Positions 24,849-36,483 of a stretch of DNA of 48,922 nucleotides are shown piece after piece. Made by a program: the position numbers and the translations under genes. The notes under the pieces are model-generated. The model was given only the letters and a program-made list of their open reading frames with translations, searched no databases and was not told the DNA's origin. Origin of the DNA: an uncultured Bacteroidales bacterium (GTDB lineage Bacteria; Bacteroidota; Bacteroidia; Bacteroidales; FEN-979); assembly GCA_903845055.1 (NCBI GenBank), contig CAIMWF010000019.1:1-48922 (forward strand), given 5' to 3'. Position 1 is the stretch's first letter. Every line of letters starts with the position of its first letter.

Positions 24849-25391
24849 ATGAGTGAAGTAACCAAAAAGTGGTACGTCGTGAGGGCTATCTCTGGTAATG
24901 AGAAGAAGGTGAAGCAATATCTCGAAAGCGAAATTGTAAACCTGAATCTCCAGGAATACATTACTCAGGTGCTGATCCCCACGGAAAAGGTTTACCTGAT
25001 CCGTAACGGGAAAAAGGTCAGCAAGGAACGTAATTACTTTCCGGGTTATGTACTGATTGAAGCAACCCTGGTCGGCGAAGTGCCCCATATCATCCGGAAC
25101 ATTCCGGGGGTACTTGGTTTCCTGGGCGCAAAAGGCGAAGCCCACCCGCTGCGTCCCTCGGAGGTGAAAAGGATCCTTGGAAAATTCGATGAATTGTCGG
25201 AACAGGGCGAAGAGGTGAACATCCCGTTTATAATTGGTGAAACTGTTACCGTAATCGACGGACCGTTCAACAGTTTCAGCGGCGTGATCGAGGAGATCAA
25301 CGAGGAGAAGAAGAAACTGAAGGTGATGGTCAAGATTTTTGGCCGGAAAACCCCGCTTGAGCTGAGTTTCATGCAGGTTCAAAAGGAGTAG
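24849..25391 (+). CDS. nusG: Transcription elongation/antitermination factor NusG
   Basis: A 180-residue factor that binds RNA polymerase and couples it to ribosomes or Rho. The NGN domain has KWYVVRAISGNEKKVKQYLE and NYFPGYVLIE, with GVLGFLG at its end. The KOW domain begins GETVTVIDGPFNSFSGVIEE. No extra domain is present. It is the usual neighbour of secE and rplK, but the spacer to rplK is unusually repeat-rich. Confidence 0.97.
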   Translation: MSEVTKKWYVVRAISGNEKKVKQYLESEIVNLNLQEYITQVLIPTEKVYLIRNGKKVSKERNYFPGYVLIEATLVGEVPHIIRNIPGVLGFLGAKGEAHPLRPSEVKRILGKFDELSEQGEEVNIPFIIGETVTVIDGPFNSFSGVIEEINEEKKKLKVMVKIFGRKTPLELSFMQVQKE

Positions 25392-25395
25392 AAGC

Positions 25396-25520
25396 CTCAC
25401 TGCTGTGCGGCCTGGCTCATGTTTTTATCGAAATAACAGGAGCAGCATTGCGGTGCGGCTCATCCAATAAATTAATCAAAGAGCAGCACGGATGTGCGGC
25501 TCACCCAATCAAAAATTATC
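25396..25520. repeat. Palindromic direct repeats in the nusG-rplK spacer
   Basis: Two 41-base direct copies begin at about 25439 and 25480, with the core GAGCAGCA-n5-TGCGGCTCAyCCAAT. A partial third copy (CACTGCTGTGCGGC) lies at 25398-25411. Each core can fold into a short hairpin (GAGC/GCTC, GCA/TGC). No promoter or gene is visible. Confidence 0.65.
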
Positions 25521-25964
25521 ATGGCAAAAGAAGTTAGTGGAATTATCAAGTTGCAGATCAAGGGAGCGGCAGCAAACCCGTCACCCCCGATCGGCCCTGC
25601 ATTGGGGGCCAAGGGTGTGAACATCATGGAATTTTGCAAGCAGTTCAATGCACGTACGCAGGATAAGGCTGGAAAGATCATTCCTGTTATCATCACAGTA
25701 TACCGTGATAAGTCATTTGACTTTGTCGTCAAAACTCCTCCGGTTGCCGTGCAGCTGATGGAAATCACCAAACTCCAGAAAGGTTCACCGGAGCCTAACC
25801 GCAACAAGGTTGCTACGGTGACCTGGGAACAGGTAGAGAAGATCGCGGAGGACAAAATGCCCGACCTGAATGCCTTTACCCTCGAATCAGCCGCCAGGAT
25901 GGTGGCCGGGACCGCCCGCAGCATGGGCATTACCGTTACCGGTACCGCATCCTTCAAGCGATAA
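25521..25964 (+). CDS. rplK: Large ribosomal subunit protein uL11
   Basis: A 147-residue 50S protein of the L7/L12 stalk base, which binds 23S rRNA and the GTPase factors. The family start [20 protein letters not shown] and the [15 protein letters not shown] segment are clear, as is the C-terminal rRNA-binding domain ([12 protein letters not shown]). The ATG at 25521 is chosen over 25494, which would add nine residues from the repeat array. It is the first gene of rplK-rplA-rplJ-rplL. Confidence 0.97.
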   Translation: MAKEVSGIIKLQIKGAAANPSPPIGPALGAKGVNIMEFCKQFNARTQDKAGKIIPVIITVYRDKSFDFVVKTPPVAVQLMEITKLQKGSPEPNRNKVATVTWEQVEKIAEDKMPDLNAFTLESAARMVAGTARSMGITVTGTASFKR

Positions 25965-26023
25965 TTTTCGCAGCGTGACCCGTTGTTTAAAAGACCTCAT
26001 TAACAACATCTAAATACATACAA

Positions 26024-26719
26024 ATGATAAAGCTGACAAAAAAGAGGAAGGTTGCCTTATCGAAGATTGATAAGAATACCGTTTATTCGTTGGCGGATGC
26101 TGCTGCACTTGTAAAAGAGATCAGCAATACAAAATTTGACTCATCCGTCGATATTGACGTTCGTCTCGGGGTTGATCCCCGGAAAGCCAACCAGATGGTT
26201 CGCGGCATCGTGACGCTTCCCCACGGTACCGGTAAGACCATCCGGGTATTGGTATTATGCACCCCCGATAAAGAAGAAGAGGCCATTGAAGCCGGCGCTG
26301 ACTTTGCGGGACTTGATACCTATATTGATAAGATCAAAGGCGGTTGGACGGATGTTGATGTTATTATCACCATGCCCAGTGTTATGGCCAAGGTTGGTGC
26401 ACTCGGAAAGATCCTCGGACCACGCGGATTGATGCCCAACCCTAAAACGGGGACTGTTCCCATGGAGGTTGGAAAGGCCGTTAAAGAAGTAAAAGCCGGT
26501 AAGATCGATTTTAAGGTTGATAAATTCGGCATCATCCACGCATCCGTTGCAAAAGTTTCTTTTGAGCGGGATAAAATCGTGGAAAATGCAAAGGAACTTA
26601 TCAATACGATCATCAAACTGAAACCCTCATCGGCAAAAGGTACCTATGTGAAGAGTATTTACATGTCGAGTACCATGAGCCCGAGCGTTCCCGTTGATCC
26701 TAAATCGGTCACTGCTTAA
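26024..26719 (+). CDS. rplA: Large ribosomal subunit protein uL1
   Basis: A 231-residue stalk protein with the family signatures [18 protein letters not shown] and [19 protein letters not shown]. It moves deacylated tRNA through the E site, and in other bacteria it represses its own operon by binding the rplK leader. A comparable mimic site was not found here. Spacing is 59 bases from rplK and 25 bases to rplJ. Confidence 0.97.
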   Translation: MIKLTKKRKVALSKIDKNTVYSLADAAALVKEISNTKFDSSVDIDVRLGVDPRKANQMVRGIVTLPHGTGKTIRVLVLCTPDKEEEAIEAGADFAGLDTYIDKIKGGWTDVDVIITMPSVMAKVGALGKILGPRGLMPNPKTGTVPMEVGKAVKEVKAGKIDFKVDKFGIIHASVAKVSFERDKIVENAKELINTIIKLKPSSAKGTYVKSIYMSSTMSPSVPVDPKSVTA

Positions 26720-26744
26720 TTACGAAAACTGAGAGACAATTATC

Positions 26745-27266
26745 ATGAAAAAAGAACAAAAAACCGAGCTTATTGATTCCATGGCAGAGCGGTTGAAAGG
26801 AGTTAATTCCTTTTATATTGCTGATACTTCCGGATTGAATGCGGCCACAACAAGCCGCCTCAGAAGGGCCTGCTTTAAGAAGAATATTGAGTTGAAGGTT
26901 GTCAAGAATTCATTGTTACAAAAGGCAATGGAGCGCAGCGGAAAATCCTTTGATGAATTTTTCCCGGTGCTGGCCGGACCTACCTCCGTGATGTTTTCGG
27001 AGTCGGCCAACGAACCTGCCAAACTGATCAAGGAATTCAGAAAAGCCCAGGCCAAGCCTTCTCTTAAAGGGGCCTATGTGGAAGAATGTATCTACCTGGG
27101 GGATAATCAACTCGATACGCTGATAAGTATCAAATCAAGGTTAGAATTGATCGGCGAACTGATCGGTCTGCTGCAATCCCCTGCAAAAAATGTTATCTCG
27201 GCTTTACAGTCGGGTGGCAACACGCTTTCGGGCATTGTGAAGACCTTATCGGAAAAGCCCGAGTAA
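26745..27266 (+). CDS. rplJ: Large ribosomal subunit protein uL10
   Basis: A 173-residue protein that anchors the bL12 dimers on the stalk. The N-terminal domain has SFYIADTSGLNAATTSRLRR and VVKNSLLQKAME, which are typical of uL10. The C-terminal helix that holds bL12 follows SRLELIGELIGLLQSP. The gap to rplL is 70 bases. Confidence 0.96.
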   Translation: MKKEQKTELIDSMAERLKGVNSFYIADTSGLNAATTSRLRRACFKKNIELKVVKNSLLQKAMERSGKSFDEFFPVLAGPTSVMFSESANEPAKLIKEFRKAQAKPSLKGAYVEECIYLGDNQLDTLISIKSRLELIGELIGLLQSPAKNVISALQSGGNTLSGIVKTLSEKPE

Positions 27267-27336
27267 CCAACAATTAACGTAAGAATAATTTTAGTAATAA
27301 CCGTTCCAACAAACCGGAACACAAATAGTAACAAAA

Positions 27337-27711
27337 ATGGCAGATTTAAAAGCTTTTGCAGAACAGTTAGTTAATTTGACAGTAAAAGAGGTTAACGAAT
27401 TAGCAAAGATTCTGAAGGATGAATATGGTATCGAACCCGCAGCAGCAGCAGTAGCTGTAGCAGCTCCTGCCGCTTCAGCCGCCGCAGAACCTGAAGAAAA
27501 GAGCACATTTGATGTGATCCTGAAATCAGCAGGTCAGGCTAAGTTGGCCGTTGTTAAATTAGTGAAGGAACTGACCAGCCTTGGTTTGAAAGAGGCCAAA
27601 GAATTAGTTGATGCTGCACCCAAAGCGATTAAAGAAGGCGTTTCGAGAGACGAAGCAAACGCTTTAATGAGTCAATTAAAAGAAGCTGGTGCAGAGGTTG
27701 AAATTAAGTAA
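27337..27711 (+). CDS. rplL: Large ribosomal subunit protein bL12
   Basis: A 124-residue stalk protein with the expected layout: an N-terminal dimer domain ([21 protein letters not shown]), an alanine-rich hinge ([20 protein letters not shown]) and the C-terminal factor-binding domain ([40 protein letters not shown]). It recruits translation GTPases. It is followed by a hairpin before rpoB, as in many bacteria. Confidence 0.97.
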   Translation: MADLKAFAEQLVNLTVKEVNELAKILKDEYGIEPAAAAVAVAAPAASAAAEPEEKSTFDVILKSAGQAKLAVVKLVKELTSLGLKEAKELVDAAPKAIKEGVSRDEANALMSQLKEAGAEVEIK

Positions 27712-27740
27712 GACTGACGATTCTTATACCGTAATAAAGT

Positions 27741-27772
27741 CATAGATCTCTTCCATTGTGAAGAGGTCTATG
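27741..27772 (+). terminator. Attenuator-like hairpin between rplL and rpoB
   Basis: CATAGATCTCTTC pairs with GAAGAGGTCTATG with one G-T pair and a 6-base loop. A weak T-rich tail (GCTTATTT) follows. Its place and strength suggest partial termination or processing that lowers rpoBC relative to rplJL, as known in other bacteria. The balance is an inference. Confidence 0.7.
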
Positions 27773-27801
27773 GCTTATTTATAAAAATTAATTTCAAACC
27801 T

Positions 27802-27816
27802 TCCCGCATTGCGGGA
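27802..27816 (+). promoter_or_regulatory. Small hairpin just before the rpoB start
   Basis: TCCCGC and GCGGGA pair around ATT, ending 16 bases before the TTG start codon of rpoB. It could influence initiation. No Shine-Dalgarno is present. Confidence 0.4.
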
Positions 27817-27832
27817 GTAAAACATAACAACC

Positions 27833-30800
27833 TTGGCTTCAAAAAAAATCGAAAGAATTCGCTTTGGATCTACCAAGATACAAGCTGAGTACCCTGATTT
27901 TCTTGACATTCAGGTAAAATCATTTCAGGATTTTTTTCAACTCGAGACGAATCCTGAAAACAGGGTCAATGAGGGATTGTACAAGGTTTTCGCTGAAAAT
28001 TTCCCGATCTCCGATGCACGGAATAATTTTGTGCTCGAATTTTTGGATTATTTCATCGACCCCCCCCGGTACTCCATTGAGGAATGTATTGAACGCGGCC
28101 TGACCTACAGTGTTCCGCTAAAAGCCAAACTGAAGCTTTATTGCACCGACCCGGAGCATGAGGATTTTGAAACGATCATCCAGGATGTCTATCTTGGGAT
28201 GATCCCCTATATGACGCCCCGTGGTACTTTTGTCATCAACGGGGCTGAAAGAGTCGTGGTTTCGCAGCTTCACCGTTCGCCCGGCGTATTCTTCAGTACC
28301 AGTTTCCATGCCAACGGGGCCCAGCTCTATTCGGCCAGGATCATTCCTTTTAAAGGATCATGGATTGAGTTTACGACGGACATCAACAACGTGATGTACG
28401 CCTATATCGACCGGAAGAAAAAACTGCCGGTGACCACACTGTTGCGTGCCATCGGGTATGAAACAGATAAGGATATCCTCGAAATCTTCGGACTTGCCCA
28501 GGAAATCAAGGTAAGCCGTGCCGCCCTGAAAAGGGTCGTCGGCTCAAAGCTTGCCGCCCGCGTGGTCCGTGCCTGGATCGAGGACTTTGTGGATGAGGAT
28601 ACGGGAGAAGTTGTATCCATCGAGCGTACCGAAGTGATCATCGAGCGGGAAACCGTCCTCGAAAACGACCACATTGACCAGATCCTCGATGCCGGTATCA
28701 AAGCCATCCTCGTTCACCGTGAAGAGGCCCTTGCAACCGATTATTCCATCATCTTCAATACCCTGCAGAAAGACCCTGCAAACTCGGAAAAAGAGGCGGT
28801 CGAGTTCATCTACCGCCAGCTCCGGAATGCCGAGCCCCCCGATGAAGAGACCGCACGCGGGATCATCGAAAAGCTCTTCTTTTCCGACAAGCGTTACGAT
28901 CTCGGCGATGTTGGCCGGTACAGGATCAACAGGAAACTGAACCTGACCACCCCGGTCGAAACCAAGGTGCTTACCAAGGAAGACATTATCTCCATCATAA
29001 AATACCTGATCGAACTGGTCAATGCGAAAGCCGAGGTTGATGACATCGACCATCTGAGCAACCGCCGTGTCAGAACCGTCGGGGAACAGCTGTATAACCA
29101 GTTTGGCGTGGGTTTGTCCAGGATGTCGCGCACCATCCGCGAACGCATGAATGTCCGCGACAACGAGGTGTTCACGCCGATGGACCTGATCAATGCGAAA
29201 ACATTGTCGTCGGTCATCAATACCTTCTTCGGCACCAACCAGCTGTCACAATTCATGGATCAGACCAACCCGCTGTCGGAGCTGACCCACAAGCGCCGCA
29301 TTTCGGCCCTCGGGCCCGGTGGTCTTTCACGTGAACGCGCCGGTTTCGAGGTTCGCGACGTGCATTACACCCACTACGGACGTCTCTGTACCATTGAAAC
29401 CCCCGAAGGTCCGAACATCGGGCTTATCTCTTCGCTTTGCGTATATGCAAAGATCGACAAACTCGGTTTTATCGAAACACCTTATCACAAGGTGGTCGAC
29501 AGCCGGGTAACCCTCGAAGAGATACCCACCTATCTTACGGCCGAGGAGGAAGAACACAAGATCATCGCCCAGGCGACCACACCGATGGATGCCAGGGGAA
29601 ATTTCAGCGAAGAGAAGGTGAAGGTCCGTTACCTGGCCGATTACCCCATCATCGATAAATCGAAGGTCGACCTTGTGGACATTGCGCCCAACCAGATCGC
29701 CTCCATTGCATCGTCGCTGATCCCGTTCCTGGAACATGACGATGCCAACCGGGCCCTGATGGGCTCGAACATGATGCGCCAGGCTGTTCCGTTACTGAAC
29801 CCTGAAGCGGCCATCGTTGGTACCGGCATCGAGGACATGGTCGCCCATGACTCACGGGTGCTGATCAACGCTGAAGGCGACGGACTGGTTGAATATGTTG
29901 ACGCGAATGAGATCGTCATCAAATACGACCGCGACGACAAGGACCGCCTGGTTAGTTTTGAAGAGGATTCAAAACGCTATACCCTGACCAAATTTGCCCG
30001 TACAAACCAGAATACCTGCGTCAACCTCCGCCCGATCGTCAGAAAAGGCGACAAGGTGACCAAGGGGATGGTTTTGTGCGAAGGTTATGCCACCAAGGAT
30101 GGTTCTCTTGCATTGGGCCGCAACCTGATGGTTGCCTTCATGCCCTGGAAGGGTTACAACTTTGAAGATGCCATCGTCATTTCCGAAAAGGTATTGAAGG
30201 AAGACATCTTTACCTCCATCCATATCGAAGAATTTACGCTGGAAGTGCGCGACACCAAACGTGGCGTCGAAGAACTGACCAACGATATTCCCAATGTTAG
30301 TGCCGAAGCCACCAAGGATCTCGATGAAAACGGACTGATCCGCATCGGCGCCGAGGTGAGCGAAGGTGACATCCTGATCGGCAAGATCACCCCCAAGGGT
30401 GAAAGCGACCCGACTCCTGAAGAAAAGCTGCTGCGCGCCATTTTCGGCGACAAGGCCGGTGACGTGAAAGATGCATCGCTGAAGGCGCCCCCTTCCATGA
30501 AGGGCGTCGTTATCGACAAAAAGCTCTTCTCGCGCATCATCAAGGACCGCAAAGCCAAGGCACGTGAAAAGGATGACATCAAGAAACTCGATGAGGATTA
30601 CCACAAGGATGTTGATAAACTCAAGGGAAAACTCGTTGACAAACTCAATATACTGGTAAGCGGAAAGGTTTCGCAGGGCGTTTACAACAACTTCAAACAG
30701 GAGGTGGTTGCCAAGGGAGCGAAATTCCTGACCAAGAACCTGATGGAGATCGACTACCTCAATGTCAACCCGAACAAATGGACGACCGACAAGGACAAGA

Positions 30801-31639
30801 ATGACCTGATCAAGGCGCTCATCAACAACTTCATCATCAAATACAAGGAAATCATGGGCGTGCACAACCGCAAGAAATTCGTTGCGGTGGTCGGTGATGA
30901 TCTTCCTGCAGGCATCGTACAGATGGCCAAGGTATATATCGCAAAGAAACGTAAACTGAAGGTCGGCGACAAGATGGCCGGGCGCCATGGTAACAAGGGC
31001 ATCGTCGCACGCATCCAGCGTGAAGAGGACATGCCTTTCCTGATCGACGGCACACCGGTCGACGTGGTACTGAACCCCCTGGGTGTACCTTCGCGTATGA
31101 ACCTCGGGCAGATTTACGAGACCATCCTCGGATGGGCCGGGAAAAAACTGAACCTGCGTTTCAACACCCCGATCTTTGACGGTGCCACCATCGACCAGAT
31201 CAACGGTTACCTTGAGAAGGCCGGATTGCCCAGGAACGGGAAAGTCTATCTCTACGACGGTCTGACCGGTGTAAGGTTTGACCAGCCCACGACGGTAGGT
31301 TTCATCTACATGCTGAAACTTCACCACATGGTGGATGACAAGATGCATGCCCGTTCTATCGGACCTTACTCCCTCATCACCCAGCAGCCCCTTGGCGGTA
31401 AAGCCCAGTTCGGCGGCCAGCGTTTTGGTGAAATGGAAGTCTGGGCCCTTGAAGCGTTTGGTGCTGCCAACATCCTGCTCGAAATCCAGACCGTGAAATC
31501 GGATGATGTGATCGGACGTGCAAAAGCCTACGAAACAATTGTCAAGGGTGAATCGATGCCTGTTCCGGGCATTCCCGAATCCTTCAACGTACTGGTTCAC
31601 GAATTGCGTGGATTGGGTCTGAACCTTACTTTTGATTAA
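27833..31639 (+). CDS. rpoB: DNA-directed RNA polymerase subunit beta
   Basis: A 1268-residue catalytic subunit. The start is a TTG at 27833, giving [15 protein letters not shown]; the next residues match the Bacteroidota RpoB start ([16 protein letters not shown]). The rifampicin pocket is wild-type: [20 protein letters not shown] followed by [14 protein letters not shown] (near residues 466-500). Later landmarks include [48 protein letters not shown] and [19 protein letters not shown]. It is transcribed with rpoC after a 77-base spacer. A TATCTTTG word at 31666-31673 in that spacer lacks a matching -33. Confidence 0.98.
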   Translation: MASKKIERIRFGSTKIQAEYPDFLDIQVKSFQDFFQLETNPENRVNEGLYKVFAENFPISDARNNFVLEFLDYFIDPPRYSIEECIERGLTYSVPLKAKLKLYCTDPEHEDFETIIQDVYLGMIPYMTPRGTFVINGAERVVVSQLHRSPGVFFSTSFHANGAQLYSARIIPFKGSWIEFTTDINNVMYAYIDRKKKLPVTTLLRAIGYETDKDILEIFGLAQEIKVSRAALKRVVGSKLAARVVRAWIEDFVDEDTGEVVSIERTEVIIERETVLENDHIDQILDAGIKAILVHREEALATDYSIIFNTLQKDPANSEKEAVEFIYRQLRNAEPPDEETARGIIEKLFFSDKRYDLGDVGRYRINRKLNLTTPVETKVLTKEDIISIIKYLIELVNAKAEVDDIDHLSNRRVRTVGEQLYNQFGVGLSRMSRTIRERMNVRDNEVFTPMDLINAKTLSSVINTFFGTNQLSQFMDQTNPLSELTHKRRISALGPGGLSRERAGFEVRDVHYTHYGRLCTIETPEGPNIGLISSLCVYAKIDKLGFIETPYHKVVDSRVTLEEIPTYLTAEEEEHKIIAQATTPMDARGNFSEEKVKVRYLADYPIIDKSKVDLVDIAPNQIASIASSLIPFLEHDDANRALMGSNMMRQAVPLLNPEAAIVGTGIEDMVAHDSRVLINAEGDGLVEYVDANEIVIKYDRDDKDRLVSFEEDSKRYTLTKFARTNQNTCVNLRPIVRKGDKVTKGMVLCEGYATKDGSLALGRNLMVAFMPWKGYNFEDAIVISEKVLKEDIFTSIHIEEFTLEVRDTKRGVEELTNDIPNVSAEATKDLDENGLIRIGAEVSEGDILIGKITPKGESDPTPEEKLLRAIFGDKAGDVKDASLKAPPSMKGVVIDKKLFSRIIKDRKAKAREKDDIKKLDEDYHKDVDKLKGKLVDKLNILVSGKVSQGVYNNFKQEVVAKGAKFLTKNLMEIDYLNVNPNKWTTDKDKNDLIKALINNFIIKYKEIMGVHNRKKFVAVVGDDLPAGIVQMAKVYIAKKRKLKVGDKMAGRHGNKGIVARIQREEDMPFLIDGTPVDVVLNPLGVPSRMNLGQIYETILGWAGKKLNLRFNTPIFDGATIDQINGYLEKAGLPRNGKVYLYDGLTGVRFDQPTTVGFIYMLKLHHMVDDKMHARSIGPYSLITQQPLGGKAQFGGQRFGEMEVWALEAFGAANILLEIQTVKSDDVIGRAKAYETIVKGESMPVPGIPESFNVLVHELRGLGLNLTFD

Positions 31640-31716
31640 GGACCAGGGCGATCGCATCGCCGGTGTATCTTTGTGAATTTTCTGTTTTTTGATTTTCAAT
31701 CGAAATAAAAAATAAT

Positions 31717-34700
31717 ATGGCTTACAGAAAAGACGGTCAGATTAACAGCAGCTTTTCCAGAATTACCATTAGTCTCGCTTCACCGGAGAAAATCCTTGAA
31801 ATGTCGAGTGGTGAGGTGTTGAAGCCTGAGACCATCAACTACAGGACATACAAACCTGAACGTGATGGACTGTTCTGCGAACGCATCTTTGGTCCTGTAA
31901 AAGACTGGGAATGTCATTGTGGCAAATACAAAAGGATCCGTTACAAGGGGATCGTTTGCGACCGTTGCGGTGTTGAGGTTACGGAGAAGAAGGTAAGAAG
32001 GGAACGCATGGGACACATCCAGCTTGTCGTTCCCGTGGCCCACATCTGGTTTTTCCGCTCGCTGCCCAATAAAATTGGTTCGTTGCTCGGTTTGCCGACC
32101 AAAAAGCTTGAGGCGATCATCTATTATGAGAAATATGTTGTCATAAACCCCGGGATCAAAGCCGATGATGGCGTCAATTACCTCGATTTCCTTTCGGAAG
32201 AGGAGTATTTTGACATCATGGACAAACTTCCCCAGGAAAACCAGTACCTCGATGATTCCGACCCCGGCAAATTCGTCGCCAAAATGGGCGCCGAAGCACT
32301 GGCGGAACTTTTGTCGAGGATCGATCTTGACAAGGAATCCTTTGATCTCCGTTACAAGGCAAACACCGAAACTTCGCAGCAACGCAAGGCTGAAGCCCTG
32401 AAACGGCTCCAGGTATTCGAATCGTTCCGCGATGCACAGAAACGCCTCGAGAACAGGCCCGAATGGATGATCGTAAAGGTCGTCCCCGTAATCCCACCCG
32501 AACTGAGGCCACTGGTGCCCCTCGACGGCGGCCGTTTTGCCACCTCCGACCTGAACGACCTGTACCGCAGGGTGATCATCCGGAACAACCGTCTGAAAAG
32601 ACTCATCGAGATCAAAGCCCCCGACGTTATCCTCCGCAATGAAAAGAGGATGCTCCAGGAGGCTGTCGACTCCCTTTTTGATAACTCGCGCAAAGCCAGC
32701 GCCGTTAAGACCGAATCAAACCGCGCACTCAAATCTCTCTCAGACAGTCTGAAAGGGAAACAGGGACGGTTCCGCCAGAACCTGCTTGGTAAACGTGTCG
32801 ATTACTCAGGCCGTTCGGTTATCGTGGTCGGTCCCGAACTTAAGCTCAGCGAATGCGGATTGCCGAAAGAGATGGCATCGGAGCTCTACAAGCCGTTCAT
32901 CATCCGCAAAATGCTGGAACGCGGTATTGTAAAGACCGTTAAATCGGCCAAAAAAATTGTCGACCGCAAAGATCCTGTTGTCTGGGACATTCTCGAAAAC
33001 ATCCTGAAGGGGCACCCGGTATTGCTTAACCGCGCTCCGACACTTCACAGGCTTGGCATCCAGGCCTTTCAGCCCAAACTGATCGAAGGCAAGGCCATCC
33101 AGCTTCACCCGCTTGTGTGTACCGCTTTCAACGCCGACTTCGACGGTGACCAGATGGCCGTTCACGTTCCCCTTGGAAACGCAGCCGTTTTGGAAGCCCA
33201 ACTGCTGATGCTTGCCTCGCATAATATTCTCAATCCCGCCAATGGCGCCCCGGTGACGGTTCCTTCGCAGGACATGGTTCTCGGTCTCTATTACATGACC
33301 AAGGCCAGGAAAACCGACAGCACCCTTACGGTGAAAGGTGAAGGGATGACCTTCTATTCGCCCGAGGAGGTGATCATCGCCTACAACGAAAAGGTAGCCG
33401 ACCTGCATGCCATCATCAAGGTCCGTCACACCTTTTACGAAAATGGCGAGAAGACTACGAAAATCATCGAGACTACGGTTGGCCGCGTTATTTTCAACCA
33501 GGTGGTCCCGGAGGAATATGGTTATATCAACCAGCTCCTGACGAAAAAATCGCTGCGCGACATCATTGGCCAGATCCTGAAAAAGACCGGTACCGCCAAA
33601 ACAGCCAAATTCCTGGACGATATCAAGGACCTCGGATTCAAGATGGCGTTCCAGGGAGGCTTGTCCTTCAACCTAGACGACGTCATTGTTCCCGCGATCA
33701 AGGAATCGCTGGTTGCCGACGCCAGGCTCGAAGTTGAAGAGGTGGTGAACAACTACAACATGGGTTACATCACCAACAACGAGCGTTATAACCAGATCAT
33801 CGACATCTGGACCCATGCCAACTCGCAGCTCACCGTTTCGCTGATGAACCAGCTGACCAAAGACAAGCAGGGTTTCAACCCCGTTTACATGATGCTTGAT
33901 TCGGGCGCCCGTGGTTCCAAGGAACAGATCCGGCAGCTTTCAGGGATGCGTGGTCTGATGGCCAAGCCGCAGAAGTCAGGTGCAGGCGGCGGCGAGATCA
34001 TTGAAAACCCGATCCTTTCCAACTTCAAGGAGGGACTTTCGGTTCTCGAGTACTTTATCTCAACGCACGGAGCCCGTAAGGGTCTTGCCGATACCGCCCT
34101 GAAAACGGCTGATGCCGGGTACCTTACCCGCCGGTTGGTCGACGTTTCCCAGGATGTGATCATCTCGGAAGAGGACTGCGGCACCTTGCGCGGACTGACC
34201 ATTACCGCACTGAAAAAAGCCGAGGAGGTTGTTGAATCACTATATGACCGTATCCTCGGCCGTGTTTCCCTGCATGACATCCACCACCCCCAGACCAACG
34301 ACCTGATCATTCCGGCGGGCAGTGAGATCACCGAAGATATCGCGCAGATCATCGACAGCTCGCCGCTGGAAGGCGTTGAGATCAGGTCGGTGCTCACTTG
34401 CGAATCCAAAAAGGGTGTTTGCGCAAAATGTTACGGACGCAACCTTGCAACGGGCATCATGGTGCAGAAAGGTGAAGCGGTAGGAGTTATCGCAGCCCAG
34501 AGTATCGGGGAGCCCGGTACCCAGCTTACCCTGCGTACCTTCCACGTTGGAGGTGTCGCCGGCGTCAACATCGCCAGCGCATCCCGTATCGAAGCAAAAT
34601 ATGAGGGCATCCTTGAAATCGATGAACTGAGGTCGGTCGACTATACCGCCGACAGCGGGGAGAAATACGAGATCGTCATTGGCCGTTCTGCAGAAATGAG

Positions 34701-36003
34701 GATCGTGGATCAGAACACCAGGATCGCCCTAACCTCGGCACACATTCCTTATGGTGCACGCCTTTACTTCAGCAACGGTGACGCCATTAAGAAGGGCCAG
34801 CTGATCAGCGACTGGGATCCCTACAATGCCGTTATCCTCTCTGAGGTAGGGGGTAAGGTAAGTTTTGAAAGCATTATTGAGAACGTTACCTTTCGGGTTG
34901 AGTCGGATGAGCAGACTGGTTACCACGAAAAAGTGGTCATCGAATCGCGCCAGAAGGCCAAGAATCCTGCCATCAACATCCTGTCGGCTTCAGGCGAGAT
35001 CATCAAGATCTATGATATCCCGGTCGGGTCGCACATCAACATTGAAGACGGGGCCAAGATCAAGGCCGGCGAAGTGCTGGTCAAGATACCGCGGGCCATC
35101 GGCAAAGCCGGTGACATCACGGGAGGTCTGCCGCGTGTTACCGAATTGTTCGAAGCACGCAACCCGTCGGATCCCGCCGTGGTTTCCGAAATCGACGGTG
35201 TGGTATCCTTTGCCAAGAAACTAAAGAGGGGCAACCGCGAGGTGATCATCACCTCGAAAACAGGGGAGGAAAAACGCTACCTTGTTCCTACATCGAAACA
35301 GATTCTGGCCCAGGAAAACGATTATGTGCGTGCAGGTACCGCCCTTTCCGACGGAGCCCTCACCCCGAGCGATATCCTCGCCATCAAGGGACCCATGAAA
35401 GTACAGGAGTACATCGTCAACGAAATCCAGGAGGTTTACCGTTTGCAGGGTGTGAAGATCAACGACAAGCACTTCGAAACCATCGTCAGACAGATGATGC
35501 GCAAGGTCGAAGTGGAAGATCCGGGCGATTCGCGTTTCCTCGAAGGGGAACTGATCAACAAGATCGATTTTCAGGATGAGAACGACTGGGTATATGGCAA
35601 AAAGGTTGTTGAAGAACCCGGCGATTCGCCGAACTTCAAGGCCGGCCAGATCATCAGCGCCAGGAAACTGCGTGACGAGAATTCAATGCTCAAACGCAAG
35701 GACAAGAAACTGGTGGATGCCCGCGACGCAAAACCGGCCACCGCCTTCCAGATCCTCCAGGGAATCACACGCGCCTCATTGCAGACGAAGAGCTGGATCT
35801 CGGCCGCTTCCTTCCAGGAAACCACCAAGGTGCTTACCCAGGCCGCCATCAATGCACGCCAGGATGATCTGATGGGATTGAAGGAGAATGTGATCGTAGG
35901 TCACCTTATCCCGGCCGGAACCGGGTTGCGTGAATATGAAAACCTGATCGTTGGCAGCAAGGATGAATATGAGATCCTGCTGGCTTCGAAAGAAGAAAAC
36001 TAA
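31717..36003 (+). CDS. rpoC: DNA-directed RNA polymerase subunit beta'
   Basis: A 1428-residue subunit. The N-terminal zinc ribbon is complete ([20 protein letters not shown]). The metal-binding active-site motif [12 protein letters not shown] lies at about residues 469-480. The second zinc site (EDCGTL, then [13 protein letters not shown]) and the [25 protein letters not shown] trigger-loop region follow. The C-terminus ends with [20 protein letters not shown]. The length fits the Bacteroidota form. Together with RpoB it makes the polymerase core. The DUF3467 gene follows after 11 bases. Confidence 0.98.
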   Translation: MAYRKDGQINSSFSRITISLASPEKILEMSSGEVLKPETINYRTYKPERDGLFCERIFGPVKDWECHCGKYKRIRYKGIVCDRCGVEVTEKKVRRERMGHIQLVVPVAHIWFFRSLPNKIGSLLGLPTKKLEAIIYYEKYVVINPGIKADDGVNYLDFLSEEEYFDIMDKLPQENQYLDDSDPGKFVAKMGAEALAELLSRIDLDKESFDLRYKANTETSQQRKAEALKRLQVFESFRDAQKRLENRPEWMIVKVVPVIPPELRPLVPLDGGRFATSDLNDLYRRVIIRNNRLKRLIEIKAPDVILRNEKRMLQEAVDSLFDNSRKASAVKTESNRALKSLSDSLKGKQGRFRQNLLGKRVDYSGRSVIVVGPELKLSECGLPKEMASELYKPFIIRKMLERGIVKTVKSAKKIVDRKDPVVWDILENILKGHPVLLNRAPTLHRLGIQAFQPKLIEGKAIQLHPLVCTAFNADFDGDQMAVHVPLGNAAVLEAQLLMLASHNILNPANGAPVTVPSQDMVLGLYYMTKARKTDSTLTVKGEGMTFYSPEEVIIAYNEKVADLHAIIKVRHTFYENGEKTTKIIETTVGRVIFNQVVPEEYGYINQLLTKKSLRDIIGQILKKTGTAKTAKFLDDIKDLGFKMAFQGGLSFNLDDVIVPAIKESLVADARLEVEEVVNNYNMGYITNNERYNQIIDIWTHANSQLTVSLMNQLTKDKQGFNPVYMMLDSGARGSKEQIRQLSGMRGLMAKPQKSGAGGGEIIENPILSNFKEGLSVLEYFISTHGARKGLADTALKTADAGYLTRRLVDVSQDVIISEEDCGTLRGLTITALKKAEEVVESLYDRILGRVSLHDIHHPQTNDLIIPAGSEITEDIAQIIDSSPLEGVEIRSVLTCESKKGVCAKCYGRNLATGIMVQKGEAVGVIAAQSIGEPGTQLTLRTFHVGGVAGVNIASASRIEAKYEGILEIDELRSVDYTADSGEKYEIVIGRSAEMRIVDQNTRIALTSAHIPYGARLYFSNGDAIKKGQLISDWDPYNAVILSEVGGKVSFESIIENVTFRVESDEQTGYHEKVVIESRQKAKNPAINILSASGEIIKIYDIPVGSHINIEDGAKIKAGEVLVKIPRAIGKAGDITGGLPRVTELFEARNPSDPAVVSEIDGVVSFAKKLKRGNREVIITSKTGEEKRYLVPTSKQILAQENDYVRAGTALSDGALTPSDILAIKGPMKVQEYIVNEIQEVYRLQGVKINDKHFETIVRQMMRKVEVEDPGDSRFLEGELINKIDFQDENDWVYGKKVVEEPGDSPNFKAGQIISARKLRDENSMLKRKDKKLVDARDAKPATAFQILQGITRASLQTKSWISAASFQETTKVLTQAAINARQDDLMGLKENVIVGHLIPAGTGLREYENLIVGSKDEYEILLASKEEN

Positions 36004-36014
36004 CACTGACTGTC

Positions 36015-36326
36015 ATGCAAGATAAAAAGAATCCACTCAACCAGATCAATATCGAGATTTCAGATGAAGTCGGCGAGGGTATCTATTCCAACCTGGCCAT
36101 CATCACCCATTCGCCTGCCGAGTTTATTGTCGACTTCGTGAAAATGATGCCGGGTGTTCCCAAGGCGAAGGTGAAATCGCGTATTATCCTTACCCCGCAG
36201 CATGCAAAAAGGCTCTACAAGGCATTGAAGGAAAATGTAGCCAAGTATGAGGCGATGCACGGCGAGATCAAGGATTCGGAAGGAGAGATACCGTTTAATT
36301 TCCCCATGCCGACAGCACAGGCATAG
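36015..36326 (+). CDS. DUF3467 protein
   Basis: A 103-residue small protein. Recognisable DUF3467 parts are INIEISDEVGEGIYSNLAII, HSPAEFIVDFVKMMPG and IILTPQHAKRLYKALKENV. The family is common in Bacteroidota just downstream of rpoC, and its job is not known. Tight coupling to rpoC (11 bases) suggests a role in or near transcription, which is only an inference. A terminator follows. Confidence 0.9.
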   Translation: MQDKKNPLNQINIEISDEVGEGIYSNLAIITHSPAEFIVDFVKMMPGVPKAKVKSRIILTPQHAKRLYKALKENVAKYEAMHGEIKDSEGEIPFNFPMPTAQA

Positions 36327-36332
36327 CGAACG

Positions 36333-36366
36333 TAAAACTCAAAGTTCAAAACTCAAAATTCAAAAG
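36333..36366. repeat. AAAACTC/AAAATTC heptamer tandem after DUF3467
   Basis: Five 7-base units of the type AAAACTC, AAAGTTC or AAAATTC. A related array follows the KdsC-like gene (39067-39100), and the two share CAAAGTTCAAAAyTCAAAATT. Confidence 0.85.
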
Positions 36367-36394
36367 GAGCAGGAATTGCTGGGATTATCTTATT

Positions 36395-36442
36395 AAGAAC
36401 AAAGGGGCTGCTCAACCATTTTTGAGCAGCCCCTTTGTTCTT
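36395..36442 (+). terminator. Strong terminator closing the rpoC-DUF3467 transcript
   Basis: A perfect 21-bp stem (AAGAACAAAGGGGCTGCTCAA with its inverse) around a 6-base loop, followed by TTT. It also faces the convergent thioredoxin-like gene and can act on both strands. Confidence 0.95.
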
Positions 36443-36483
36443 TTTATGGCAACGGGACGTGAGATGGGATGCCAACCAACGCC

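Noticed and set aside
31666-31673. TATCTTTG between rpoB and rpoC as a separate rpoC promoter
   Set aside because: No -33 element at the usual distance; the genes are normally co-transcribed.
29969-31699. A 576-codon minus-strand frame inside rpoB
   Set aside because: It lies opposite conserved RpoB sequence and has no family motif.
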